This document shows, piece by piece, positions 25,875-36,000 of a stretch of DNA of 64,000 nt (position 1 is its first letter; each line of letters opens with the position of its first letter). Source of the DNA: Pseudomonas sp. QS1027 (GTDB taxonomy: Bacteria; Pseudomonadota; Gammaproteobacteria; Pseudomonadales; Pseudomonadaceae); assembly GCF_002814235.1 (NCBI RefSeq), contig NZ_PHSU01000025.1, positions 90,225 to 154,224 of the forward strand, in the 5' to 3' direction. The notes under the pieces were generated by a model. It had not been told where the DNA came from. It did no database searches and saw only the letters and a list, made by a program, of their open reading frames with translations. Both the position numbers and the translations under genes were made by a program.

Positions 25875-26642
25875 ATGGTCCTGCAATTGGGTTCCGGCGC
25901 GCTACTCGCGCTCCTGCTGCTGATGCTGCTGGCATCGACCTTTCGTATCCTGCGCGAATACGAACGCGGCGTAGTGTTCCAGCTCGGGCGCTTCTGGCAG
26001 GTCAAGGGACCCGGGCTGATCATCTTGATTCCGCTGGTGCAGCAGATGGTCCGGGTGGACCTGCGCACCGTGGTCCACGATGTCCCGCCCCAGGACGTGA
26101 TCACCCGCGACAACGTCTCGGTGAAGGTCAATGCGGTGCTGTATTTCCGCGTGCTCGACCCGCAGAAAGCGATTATCCAGGTGGAGAATTTTCTCGCCGC
26201 CACCAGTCAGCTGGCCCAGACCACGTTGCGCGCGGTGCTCGGCAAGCACGAGCTGGATGAGCTGCTGGCCGAGCGGGAAAAGCTCAACTCCGATGTCCAG
26301 CAGGTGCTGGACGCCCAGACCGATGCCTGGGGGATCAAGGTGGCGAACGTCGAGATCAAGCATGTCGACCTCAACGAGTCGATGATCCGCGCCATCGCCA
26401 AGCAGGCCGAGGCCGAACGGGAGCGGCGGGCCAAGGTGATTCACGCCGAAGGGGAATTGCAGGCTTCCGAGAAATTGATGCAGGCCGCGGAAATGCTCGG
26501 GCGTCAGCCGGGGGCCATGCAGTTGCGGTATATGCAGACGCTGTCGTCGATTGCCGGAGACAAGAGCTCGACCATCGTGTTTCCACTGCCGATCGAGTTG
26601 TTGAAGGGGATGGCGGATCTGTCGGCGAAAAACAAGACCTGA
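25875..26642 (+). CDS. Slipin (stomatin-like) membrane protein
   Basis: A protein of 255 residues of the SPFH/stomatin family. An N-terminal hydrophobic hairpin (about 4-22) precedes the SPFH domain (REYERGVVFQLGRFWQVKGP, DVITRDNVSVKVNAVLYFRV). A coiled-coil region follows with IRAIAKQAEAERERRAKVIH, and the C-terminus is STIVFPLPIELLKG. It forms membrane scaffolds with its NfeD partner. The ATG at 25875 has GAGGAG 7 bases upstream; a TTG two codons earlier is disregarded. Confidence 0.95.
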   Translation: MVLQLGSGALLALLLLMLLASTFRILREYERGVVFQLGRFWQVKGPGLIILIPLVQQMVRVDLRTVVHDVPPQDVITRDNVSVKVNAVLYFRVLDPQKAIIQVENFLAATSQLAQTTLRAVLGKHELDELLAEREKLNSDVQQVLDAQTDAWGIKVANVEIKHVDLNESMIRAIAKQAEAERERRAKVIHAEGELQASEKLMQAAEMLGRQPGAMQLRYMQTLSSIAGDKSSTIVFPLPIELLKGMADLSAKNKT

Positions 26643-26648
26643 CGCGCG

Positions 26649-27638
26649 TTAGCGTTGACGTCCATTGCGCACGATCAAGAGACGGCCGGATGTTCCTGGA
26701 GGATTGCGTTCAGCTCGCAAGGTTTCCAATGCCTGATAAGGCCCCTCGGCCCAGAACGCCACCCGCTCCCTGAGCCGCTCCGACGCCTCCCGGTGCTTGT
26801 CCTGGCTATCCGGCACAAACATCTGGTCCGGCTGCTTGGCGTGCTGCCGCACCACGGAAAACACCTGGGCGCGTTGCTCCGCGTCGAGTCCGAAGAACTC
26901 CCCCAGATGCCCTTCCAGCGCCCCCGGCAACTCGCTGTAGTTGACCGGCAAACCGCCAAAAGCCACGCAGTGCTCCCAACCCTTCTGAAGGATCCGCCCG
27001 ATGCGCGCCGCGATATAGTCCTCCCGCGAGTCGTCCTGCCCCGGCGTGTCCAACACGCTATGACCGATCATCCCCGGCACCATCTGCAGTCCGGCCCGGC
27101 GCACATGGGACACGGCGATTTCCAGCGGATCGCGGTACAGGAACAGCCAGGGCGTCTCGGGAAAACACTCGCGCAGCAACGGCAACTCGCCGATATTCCA
27201 GGCGTCCAGCTTGATCACCAGGGCCTGCTCACTGCCGCTCCGGCGCTGACCGTAAGCCGCCAACAAGCCCTGCAGGGCCGCACGCTGCTCCGGCGGATCG
27301 AGGTCGTCACGCAACAGGCGGTCGAGGGGCGGCGGTTCGCTGATCACGATATGGCTGTCCAGCTGCGCCAGCATCTGGCCGATCAGCGTCGAACCACAGC
27401 GCGAGGCGTGATAGATAAACGCGCTCGGCGCCACGGCCGGCACCTGCCATTCGCTGAGCACCACCAGCGGCGTCTCACGCCGAAAGACCTGGTTGAACGG
27501 CAGTTGCAGGGCCGCGTCCACCGAATCGGCAAAAAATGGCTGATCCAGCCGACGCTCGCCGAACCAGCACCAGTCGACACGCCAATGGGCCTCTTCGCGC
27601 CAGACGCGAATCGGCAGCCAGTCCTTCAGGCCGTCCAT
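26649..27638 (-). CDS. Sulfotransferase-like protein
   Basis: A protein of 329 residues with a P-loop-like PAPS-binding motif YHASRCGSTLIGQML at about residue 76, then ISEPPPLDRLLRDD and FLYRDPLEIAVSHVRR, the 3'-phosphate-binding region expected of sulfotransferases. The N-terminal ~70 residues are unusual and rich in Trp. No signal peptide or membrane helix is seen, so it acts in the cytoplasm. It overlaps the end of the hydroxylase gene by 13 bases and is the last gene of the tolC-like operon. The substrate is unknown: a protein, lipid or small molecule is possible. It converges on the slipin gene. Confidence 0.8.
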   Translation of the reverse strand: MDGLKDWLPIRVWREEAHWRVDWCWFGERRLDQPFFADSVDAALQLPFNQVFRRETPLVVLSEWQVPAVAPSAFIYHASRCGSTLIGQMLAQLDSHIVISEPPPLDRLLRDDLDPPEQRAALQGLLAAYGQRRSGSEQALVIKLDAWNIGELPLLRECFPETPWLFLYRDPLEIAVSHVRRAGLQMVPGMIGHSVLDTPGQDDSREDYIAARIGRILQKGWEHCVAFGGLPVNYSELPGALEGHLGEFFGLDAEQRAQVFSVVRQHAKQPDQMFVPDSQDKHREASERLRERVAFWAEGPYQALETLRAERNPPGTSGRLLIVRNGRQR

Positions 27639-28414
27639 GGTTGATTCCAGCGCCGGCCACGGGTCATGGCCGCGTGCAGGTCCTCATGGGCGAAGTGCAG
27701 GCCATGGGCGGCGGCGCGCTCCAGGGTCCGGGCAATAAAGGCTTCGCTGTCGGTGTGCGCTTGCAGCTCGCGACACAGTTGCGGGTCACGCTCCAGCCAT
27801 TGGCGAAATTGCTCGAGCGCCATGGCCGCGCGACCCACGCCGGGCGCCGGGGTACTCGGCAGGCCCGCGACAATCTGCTGCTCCAGCCAGGCACTCGGAC
27901 GACAGTCGAGCACCAGGTGAACCCGCTCGCTATCGCCCCAGTTGTCGACGCTGTGGGGCCGCGCCAGATCGAGAAACCAGCATTCACCGGCCTTCATGGG
28001 AATGCATTGCCCATCGAGCATGAACTCCACGTCGGGCGGGCTGAGCAAGGGAATATGCAGGCGCCGGTCGGCGTCCGGAGGGCTGAGGTCGTAATCGCGG
28101 TGCTCATGAATCCGCCCACCCGGTCCCAGCCGCAGCAGGCGCGCCGAACGGATTTCCAGGGGCAGCCCCTGCAAGCCATAGGACCAGCGCGCGTCTTCCA
28201 GCCACGGCTTGCGCGCAATCGCCTCGCCTTTGCCCGACGCCAACTCGCCCGGGGCATCGTTGGCGGACACCAGCGCCACCCCGCTCCACTCGCCGGCGTA
28301 GTAATCGCGATTGAAATGCGCCACCCAGGCGCTATCGCCCAAGTGCGCCAAAGCCTGGCGCAGCAGTGGCAGGTCCACGGTGACCGGCAGGCGGGAAAAC
28401 GCCGGCCGGTTCAA
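27626..28414 (-). CDS. Aspartyl/asparaginyl beta-hydroxylase-like protein
   Basis: A protein of 262 residues. Residues about 75-185 form a double-stranded beta-helix of the AspH family. The Fe(II)-binding region is RIHEHRDYDL (His103/His105), then RRLHIPLLSPPDVEF, GECWFLDLARPHSVDNWG and the distal RVHLVLDC. Family members hydroxylate Asp/Asn in target proteins with 2-oxoglutarate and oxygen. The start is a TTG at 28414 that overlaps the TGA of the preceding 32-codon ORF (TTGA), with GGAG 7 bases upstream. That ribosome site supports the rare start. It is the third gene in the operon after the TolC-like gene; the secreted giant protein upstream is a possible target. Confidence 0.85.
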   Translation of the reverse strand: MNRPAFSRLPVTVDLPLLRQALAHLGDSAWVAHFNRDYYAGEWSGVALVSANDAPGELASGKGEAIARKPWLEDARWSYGLQGLPLEIRSARLLRLGPGGRIHEHRDYDLSPPDADRRLHIPLLSPPDVEFMLDGQCIPMKAGECWFLDLARPHSVDNWGDSERVHLVLDCRPSAWLEQQIVAGLPSTPAPGVGRAAMALEQFRQWLERDPQLCRELQAHTDSEAFIARTLERAAAHGLHFAHEDLHAAMTRGRRWNQPWTA

Positions 28415-28509
28415 GAGATCACTCCGCCCGCGCCCAGCCTGTCGAGCAAGCGCTCGACACAGGCCTCGCGCCGGCTGGCGCTGATTGACCCCGTGGGCAG
28501 GTCGGTCAT
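28411..28509 (-). CDS. 32-residue ORF coupled to both neighbours
   Basis: An ATG at 28509 overlaps the stop of the TolC-like gene (ATGA), and its TGA overlaps the TTG start of the hydroxylase gene (TTGA). It encodes 32 residues: MTDLPTGSIS, then a basic/acidic helix REACVERLLDRLGAGG, then VIS. There is no good ribosome site of its own, so reinitiation after the TolC stop is likely. It may be a real microprotein, a coupling device, or the remnant of a frameshifted N-terminal extension of the hydroxylase. The function is unknown. Confidence 0.5.
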   Translation of the reverse strand: MTDLPTGSISASRREACVERLLDRLGAGGVIS

Positions 28510-30020
28510 TTCGCTTGAGCAGGCCTCACAGGTTCATCGATATTGCCCGCGGCCCAGTCGGATTCACGGGTGGCCAAGGCCCCGGCAATCGCCTGGATCT
28601 TGGTCGAAGACACTTCCGGCGGCAGCGGATCGAGCCCGGCACTGGCAAAGATCTGCCCATAGGCGTTGCGCAGGTCGGCATAGGCCAGGTCGCGACGCAG
28701 GTCGGCCTGCAAGGTGTTCAGCTCGCCCTGGATCAGGTCCAGTTCACCGAGCCCCGCCGCCTTGTAGCGGTTGCGCAGCTGGCCGGCGATCTGCCCGTCA
28801 ATGTTCGACAGTTGCTGGCTGGTCTTGAACTGGCGCACCGCTTCGTTGAAGTTGGCATTGGCCACGTAGAGCTGGGCCAGCACCGCGATGGACATGGCCT
28901 GGCGACGTGCCGTGGCGACTTCTTCACCGGCCTTGGCCACGTCGATGGCCGCCGGGGCGGAGATCACGTTGAACAGGTTCCAGGTGACCTTGACGCCGTA
29001 GTCGGCCCACTTGTCGTTGACCAGGAAGGAGTTGCTGTCGTAATGGCCGCCGGCGGAGAATTCCAGGCCCGGCAGCAGGCGCAGCATGGCCTTGCGGGTT
29101 TCATTGGCGCTGATGCGGGTCTGGTAGTCCTGCTCGCGCAGTTCCGGACGATTGGCCAGGGCCTCCTGTTCCAGCTTGCCCATGTCGACCTTGAGTTGCG
29201 GAATCTCGTAGTTTTCCGGGGTCGCCAGGGTCAGCTCGGTGCCCATGGGCAGGTTGATCAGGGTCGCCAGTTCGGTCTTGGCCAGGGTCAGGGCCTTGCG
29301 CTGTTCTTCCAACTGGCGTGTGGCGACGATCAGGGCGCGCTGGTAACCCAGGGCCTGGATCGGATCGCCGATACGCTGGTCGCTCATTTTCTCGCTGTTG
29401 CCCTGGGCCTGCTCGACCCGCGCCATCAGGCTGTCGATCTGCTTGAGCAGGCGCTCGGCGGCCACGGCACGCCAGTAGGCCGAACGCACGTCCTGGACGA
29501 TGGTGTTGACCACCTTGCGCCGACGTTCCTGGACGATCAGCCGTTGATCGCCCTGTTGCTTGGCACTGATGTAACTCACGCCGAAGTCGAGCACGTTCCA
29601 GACCATGGTCAGGTCGCCGACACGACGGTCGCGGTCCTGGGAGGTCGATGGGACCAGGGATTGCTCGCCGGTCTGGACGTTCTGGCTGCTGGAAGCACTG
29701 ACGTTATTACGCCCGGCGTAGCCGGCGGACAGCGCCATGCGCGGCAGCATGTCGAAGCTGGCGAGGTCGAGTTGGCGCTTGGCCAGGGCCTCTTCCATGA
29801 TCTTGAGCCGGCCTTCGAGGTTGTACTTCACCGCACGGGCCATGGCCTCATGCAAGGTCAGCGGGCCATTCAGCGGCTCCTGGTCCTTGAACATGGTCTG
29901 CATGTCGCTCTTGGCGCGTTGTTCGCTGACGCTGCGATCGATCGGCTCGCTGGTGACGGCACAACCACTGACTACCAGCGCCAGCAAGCTGGCGCTGAAC
30001 AACTTATGACTTCTTCTCAT
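28506..30020 (-). CDS. TolC-family outer-membrane lipoprotein
   Basis: A channel of 504 residues. The signal peptide ends in a lipobox (LLALVVSGC), so the mature protein begins at Cys20. Two outer-membrane-efflux repeats (about 55-270 and 275-480) contain the long helices and typical segments such as VWNVLDFGVSYISAKQQG and WNLFNVISAPAAIDVA, the conserved Trp-x-Leu-Phe strand entries. It follows the giant adhesin gene by 74 bases and precedes the 32-codon ORF, hydroxylase and sulfotransferase in one operon. It is the likely outer-membrane exit for the adhesin, with the HlyD set at 41439-45639 as adaptors. Confidence 0.92.
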   Translation of the reverse strand: MRRSHKLFSASLLALVVSGCAVTSEPIDRSVSEQRAKSDMQTMFKDQEPLNGPLTLHEAMARAVKYNLEGRLKIMEEALAKRQLDLASFDMLPRMALSAGYAGRNNVSASSSQNVQTGEQSLVPSTSQDRDRRVGDLTMVWNVLDFGVSYISAKQQGDQRLIVQERRRKVVNTIVQDVRSAYWRAVAAERLLKQIDSLMARVEQAQGNSEKMSDQRIGDPIQALGYQRALIVATRQLEEQRKALTLAKTELATLINLPMGTELTLATPENYEIPQLKVDMGKLEQEALANRPELREQDYQTRISANETRKAMLRLLPGLEFSAGGHYDSNSFLVNDKWADYGVKVTWNLFNVISAPAAIDVAKAGEEVATARRQAMSIAVLAQLYVANANFNEAVRQFKTSQQLSNIDGQIAGQLRNRYKAAGLGELDLIQGELNTLQADLRRDLAYADLRNAYGQIFASAGLDPLPPEVSSTKIQAIAGALATRESDWAAGNIDEPVRPAQAK

Positions 30021-30094
30021 CCCTAGTACCGCCCCTGACTACCGCACTCTTCTTATAGGCGCCGACAAAGGTCAGCGCAGATCTCAAATATTGT

Positions 30095-33000
30095 TCAGGC
30101 CGACATTTCGCTGATGCCGACTTGTTCCAAAGCCCAGGCTAGTTCATGCAGCTGTTTCTGCTCGCCATCTTTGATTTTCTGCAATTGCTGCCCCAGGGTC
30201 GGCGCGCCGAAAATGCCGCGCACGCCCTGGGCCGGATCGCCCAGGCCCTTGCCGTTGCGGTCGAAGACCTGACTGGTGGAGGTGTCGCTGTTACCCGAGT
30301 CGCGGTTGAAGATGCCCGACACGGTACTGCTGCCGAACACGCCGCCATCGCCGCCGCCAAACCCGAGGAAACCACTGGTACTGCCCGTGGCACCGCTGTC
30401 GGTACTGAACACCTGGGCGATATAGCTCGGCGCCAGGGCGTTCTGGTTGATGAAGATATTCCCCAGCGGCGGTATGCCGTCGCCCGAGGTGCGCTGCTCG
30501 AACAACGGCGGGAAGCCCAGCGGTGAGCCGAGGTCGCCGGTCGGGGCGACGCTGATCTGTGGCTGCAAGGGCAGGTTCGGCGCATCCGGCCGTGCCACTG
30601 GCGATTCCACGCGGAACTGTGGATCGCCGCCCAGTGCGACGGTGTTGACCGCGAAGTTGTTGGAGTTGGCGAAGCCGGTCCCGGCGTTGCCGGCCAGGTC
30701 CGTGACCAGGCTGTTGTCCAGGGTGATGAAGTTGCTCGGGTCGGTGACGTTCGCCGACGGGGTCAAGGTCGCGGTCCAGGTCTTGCCGCCGTCGGCGCTG
30801 GTCAGGTTGGACAGGGTGCCGTTGGCCACGCTCAGCTCCGAGAGGTCGAAATTGCTGACTTTCTCGCTGAAGGTGAAGGTCACCACGGTGGTCTGGCCGG
30901 TGGTCAGGTTCGGGTTGGCGACGCTGATGGTCGCCGTTGGTCGATTGGCATCGAGCGCGTAGTTGTTGGAAATCGCGATGCTCGCCCCGGTATTGCCGGC
31001 GGTATCGCTGACCAGGCTGGTGTCCAGCACGATCAGGTTGGTGGCATCGGTGACGGCAGCCGTCGGGGTCAGGGTTGCGGTCCAGGTCTTGCCGCCGTCG
31101 GCGCTGGCCAGGTTGGACAGGGTGCCGTTGGGGACACTGAGCTCGGACAGGTTGAAGCCGGTCACCACTTCGCTGAAGGCGATGGTCACCGTGGTGGTCT
31201 GGCCGATGCCCAGGTTGTTGTTCGCCACGGAGATGGTCGCGGTCGGACGCTGGGTGTCGACGCTGTAGGTGTTGGAGTCGGTGGTACCGCTGCCGGCGTT
31301 GCCCGCAACGTCACTGACGGCCGTGTTGTTCAGGGTGATGATATCGCCGGTATGAGTCACCCCGGCAGTCGCGGTCAGGGTCGCGGTCCAGGTGATCCCG
31401 CCGTCACTGCTGCTCAAACCGCTCAGGGCGCCGTCGGCGACGGTGAACGCGGCGGTTGTGAGCCCGCTGACCGCCTCGCTGAAGGTAATGGTCACCAGGG
31501 AGGTCTGGCCGATGTTCAGCGCGCTGTTGGCGACCACGATGCTCGCCGTCGGACGCTGGGTATCGATGGCGTAGTTGTTGGAATCGGTGGTGCCCGTCCC
31601 GGCGTTACCTGCCAGGTCGTTGTAAGTGGTGTTGTTCAGGCTGATCACGTTGCTGGCGTGGGCGATATTGCTGGTCGGGGTGAAAGTCCCGGTCCAGGTG
31701 ATACCGCCATCGCTGCTGCTCATCGTGCTCAGTGTGCCATTGGCGACGGTCAGGTCGGCGTTGCTGAAACCAGTCACCGCCTCGCTGAAGGTGATGGTCA
31801 CCCCGGCGGTCTGGCCGATGTTCAGGGCCGAATGGTCGATCACCACCGAGGCCGTCGGCGCCACGGTATCGACGCCATAGGTATTGGACAGAGTGGTGCC
31901 CGCGCCAGCATTGCCGGCGAGATCGCTGACCAAGGTGTTATTCAGGCTGATCACGTCGCCGGTGTGGGTCGTGGCCGCATTCGGCGTTAGGATCGCGGTC
32001 CAGGTGATGCCACCGTCGCTGGAACTGACCGCGCTCAGCGTACCGTCGGCGACCGTCAGATCGGCATTGCTGAAACCGGTCACCGCCTCGCTGAAGGTGA
32101 TGGTCACCAGCGAGGTACCGCCGATCTTCAGGCTGTTGTTGACCACGATGCTCGCCGTCGGCCGCTGGGTGTCGACGCTATAGGTGTTGGAGTCGGTGCT
32201 GCCGCTGCCGGCGTTGCCCGCGCCGTCACTGACGGCCGCATTGTTCAGGGTAATGATATCGCCGGTATGAGTCACCCCGGCGGTCGCGGTCAGGGTCGCG
32301 GTCCAGGTAATCCCGCCGTCACCGCTGCTCAAACCGCTCAGGGTGCCGTCGGCGACGCTGAACGCGGCGGTTGTGAGCCCGCTGACCGCCTCGCTGAAGG
32401 TAATGGTCACCAGGGAGGTCTGGCCGATGCTCAGTGCACTGTTGGCGACCACGATAGTGGCCGTTGGGCGCTGGGTGTCGATGGCGTATGTATTGGAGGT
32501 AGTGGTACCGCTACCAGCATTGCTTGCGCTGTCGCTGAACAGGGTGTTGTTCAAGGTGATGACATCGCCGGTATGGGTCACCCCAGGATTCGCGGTCAGG
32601 GTCGCGGTCCAGTGGGTGCCATCGACCTGGACCAGGTTGCTCAAACTGCCATCGGCGACAGTTAACGCGCCGGCGGTGAGATTGTTGACCGTCTCGCTGA
32701 AGGTGATGGTCACCAGGGAGGTGCTACCGTTGACGTTCAGCGCCGTGTTGGACACCACGATGGTCGCGGTCGGCGCCACAGTATCGATGCCATAGGTATT
32801 GGACAGGGTGGTTCCCGCGCCAGCGTTGCCGGCGAGATCGCTGACCAAGGTGTTATTCAGGCTGATCACGTCGCCGGTGTGGGTCGTGGCCGCATTCGGT
32901 GTCAGGGTCGCGGTCCAGGTGATGCCGCCGTCGCTGGAGCTGACGTTGCTCAGCGTACCGTCGGCGACCGTCAGGTCGGCATTGCTGAAACCGGTCACCG

Positions 33001-36000
33001 CCTCGCTGAAGGTAATGGTCACCAGCGAGATACCGCCGATATTCAGGGCCGGGTTCGCCACCACGATGCTCGCCGTCGGCCGCTGGGTGTCGATGCTGTA
33101 GTTGTTGGAGTCGGTGACACCGCTGCCGGTGTTGCCCGAGGCGTTCGCCACGAGCGTGTTGTTCAGCTCGATCACGTTGCTGCTGTGGGTGATGTTGCTG
33201 GTCGGGGTAAAGGTCGCCGTCCAGGTGATACCGCCGTCGCTGCTCTGCACCGCGCTCAGGGTGCCACCATCGATAATCGTCAGGTCTGCGTTGCTGAAGC
33301 CGGTCACGGCTTCGCTGAAGGTGATGGTCACCAGCGAGGTTTCGCCGATCTTCAGAGCGTTATCCGCCACCACGATGGTCGCGGTCGGACGCACGGTATC
33401 GATGGTGAAGTTGCCCGAGTTGGTGATACCGGTGCCGGCGTTGCCCGCCCCATCCTGCACGCCGCTGTTGTTCAGGCTGATGAGGTTGGTGGTGTCATGA
33501 ACGCCGTCGGTCGGGGTGAAGGTCGCCGTCCAGGTGACGCCAGCGTCGCTCGTGCTGACGGCGGTCAGGGTGCCGTTGGGCACGCTCAGGTCGTTGTTGT
33601 CGAAGCCGTTCACCGCCTCGCTGAAGGTGATGGTCACCAATGAACTCTGCCCGGCCGCCAAGGTCGGGTTGGCGACCACGATGGTTGCCGTCGGGCGTGT
33701 GCTATCGAGGGCATAGGCATTCGAGCTGGTGGTCCCGGTACCGCTGTTGCCGGCACCGTCGATCACCGTGCTGTTGTCCAGGACGATGTGATTGTTGTTT
33801 TGGGTGATACCCGGCGTCGGCGTCAACAGCGCGGTATAGGTGATGTTGTCGCTGGTGCTCAGACCGCTGAGGGTACCGTTGTCGGTCGTCAGGTCGGCCA
33901 GGGCCATACCGCTCACCGCCTCGCTGAAGGTAATGGTCACCGTGGAGGTACCGCCGATGCCCAGGTTGTTGTTCGACACAACGATAGTGGCGGTCGGGCG
34001 TACGCCGTCGATTGCCACGTTGTTGGACGTGACGGTGCCGCTACCGACGTTGCCCGCAGCGTCACTCACATGACTGGTGTCCAGGGTGATGTGGTTGCTC
34101 GCACTGACGATCGCAGCCGTCGGGGTGAAGGTCGCAATCCAGGTGACGCCACCGTCGCTAGTGCTCACCGTGCTCAGGGTGCCATTGGACACCGTCAGGT
34201 CGGCGTTGGTAAAACCGGGCACGGCTTCGTTGAAAGTGATGGTCACCGGCGAGGTCTGGCCGATCCCCAGGTTGGTATTGCCGAACACGATGGTCGCGGT
34301 CGGCAGCACGGTGTCGACGGCGTAGGCGTTGGAGGTGGTGGTACCGCTGCCGGCGTTACCCGCGACGTCGCTGATCGCGGTGGTGTTCAGGGTGATGACA
34401 TCGCCGACATGGTTGACCCCGGGGTTCGCGGTCAGGGTCGCGGTCCAGTGGGTGCCGTCGACCTGGACTAGGTTGCTCAGACTGCCATCGGCAACAGTTA
34501 ACGCGCCGAGGGCAAGATTGTTGACCGTCTCGCTGAAGGTGATGGTCACCAGGGAGCTGTTACCGTTGACGTTCAGCGCCGTGTCTGACACCACGATGGT
34601 CGCGGTTGGTCGCACGGTGTCGACGACGTAGGTGTTGGAGGTGGTCGTACCGGTACCGGCGTTGGTCGCGGTATCGGTATAGAGGGTGTTGTCCAGGGTG
34701 ATGACGTTGCCGCTGCTGTTGTTGCTGGCGCTCGGTGTCAGGGTCGCGGTCCAGTGGATATTGTCGCTGGTGGTCAGGTTGCTCAAGGTCCCATTGGACG
34801 CCGACATGTCGGCCAGGCTGAAACTGCTCACCGCTTCGCTGAAGGTAATGTTCACCGTCGAGTTGACCGTGGTGCTCAGCGTAGGCGCGACCACCGAGAC
34901 GGTCGCGGTCGGGCGCACGGTATCGATGGCATAGTTGTTGGACGAGGTGGTGCCGGTTCCCGGTGTACCCGTCGACGTGGAGGTGACGCCGGTATTGTCG
35001 AGGACAATATGGTTGGTGGCGCTGGTCACGCTCGAGTTCGGTGTAAAGGTCGCGGTGTAGGTGATGTTGTCGCTGGTCGTCAGGGTGCCCAGGGTACCGT
35101 TGGCAATCGTCAGGTCGGCGTTGGTGAAACCGGTCACCGCCTGGTTGAAGGTAATGGTCACCAGCGACGTGCTGCCAATGTGCTGGGCGGTAGTGCCGAC
35201 CACTATGGTCGCGGTCGGAGCCGGCGCATAGGCGGTGTTGAGCGTGCCGCCGTCGTTGAAGATATTGTTCACCGCCGCCACGCTGGCGCCGGTACCGCCG
35301 CCGCCCAGCGCCGGACCACCGGAGCCGCTGCCACCAACGTTGCCGGTCATCGCCGCGAAGTTGGCGGCGGTCATCAACAACGTGCCTTTGTTCCAGATCG
35401 CGCCGACGCCTTTGCCGGCCGCTCCACCGGAGTCGGCGGAGCCGCCCAGGCCACCGCCGCCGCCGCCACCACCGCCAGCAGCGATGTTGCTGGAAATCAC
35501 TGAAGTGCCGACGATCGTCAGGGTACCGGTGCTGGCGTTGTAGATACCGCCGCTGGCCGAGGCACCGGCCCGGCCGGCTTTGTCCCAGCCAGAACCGCCG
35601 CCGCCGCCGCCAATGGAAATGGTGCCATTGTTCGCCGTGCCGCCGGCCCCGCCGTTACTGTAGTTGGCGGCGCCTATACCGCCCGCGCCGCCGGTGCTGC
35701 TACCCCCCTTGCCACCCATGTAGCTGGGGTTGTAGCCGCCGCCGGTACCGCCGTGGTTGGCGGTGCCGGAGGTACCGCCATAGACCCCCGTACCGTAGCC
35801 CGAGCTACCACCATGACCACCATTCTGTCCGCCAAGAGCACCGCCACCGCCACCGCCGCCACCAACCGCGCCGCCGACGTAGGGCGCCGTGACCCCGCCG
35901 CCGCCGCCGCCGCCCGAGGCCGCGTTGCTGGTCACCGTGACATTGTTCAGGGTCAGGTTACCGGCGTTGACAATACCGCCGCCCATCGCCGCAGTGCCAT

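Noticed and set aside
30650..35228. Regular ~305-bp repeats as a CRISPR or satellite array
   Set aside because: The repeats stay in frame and encode Ig-like domains of a single protein.
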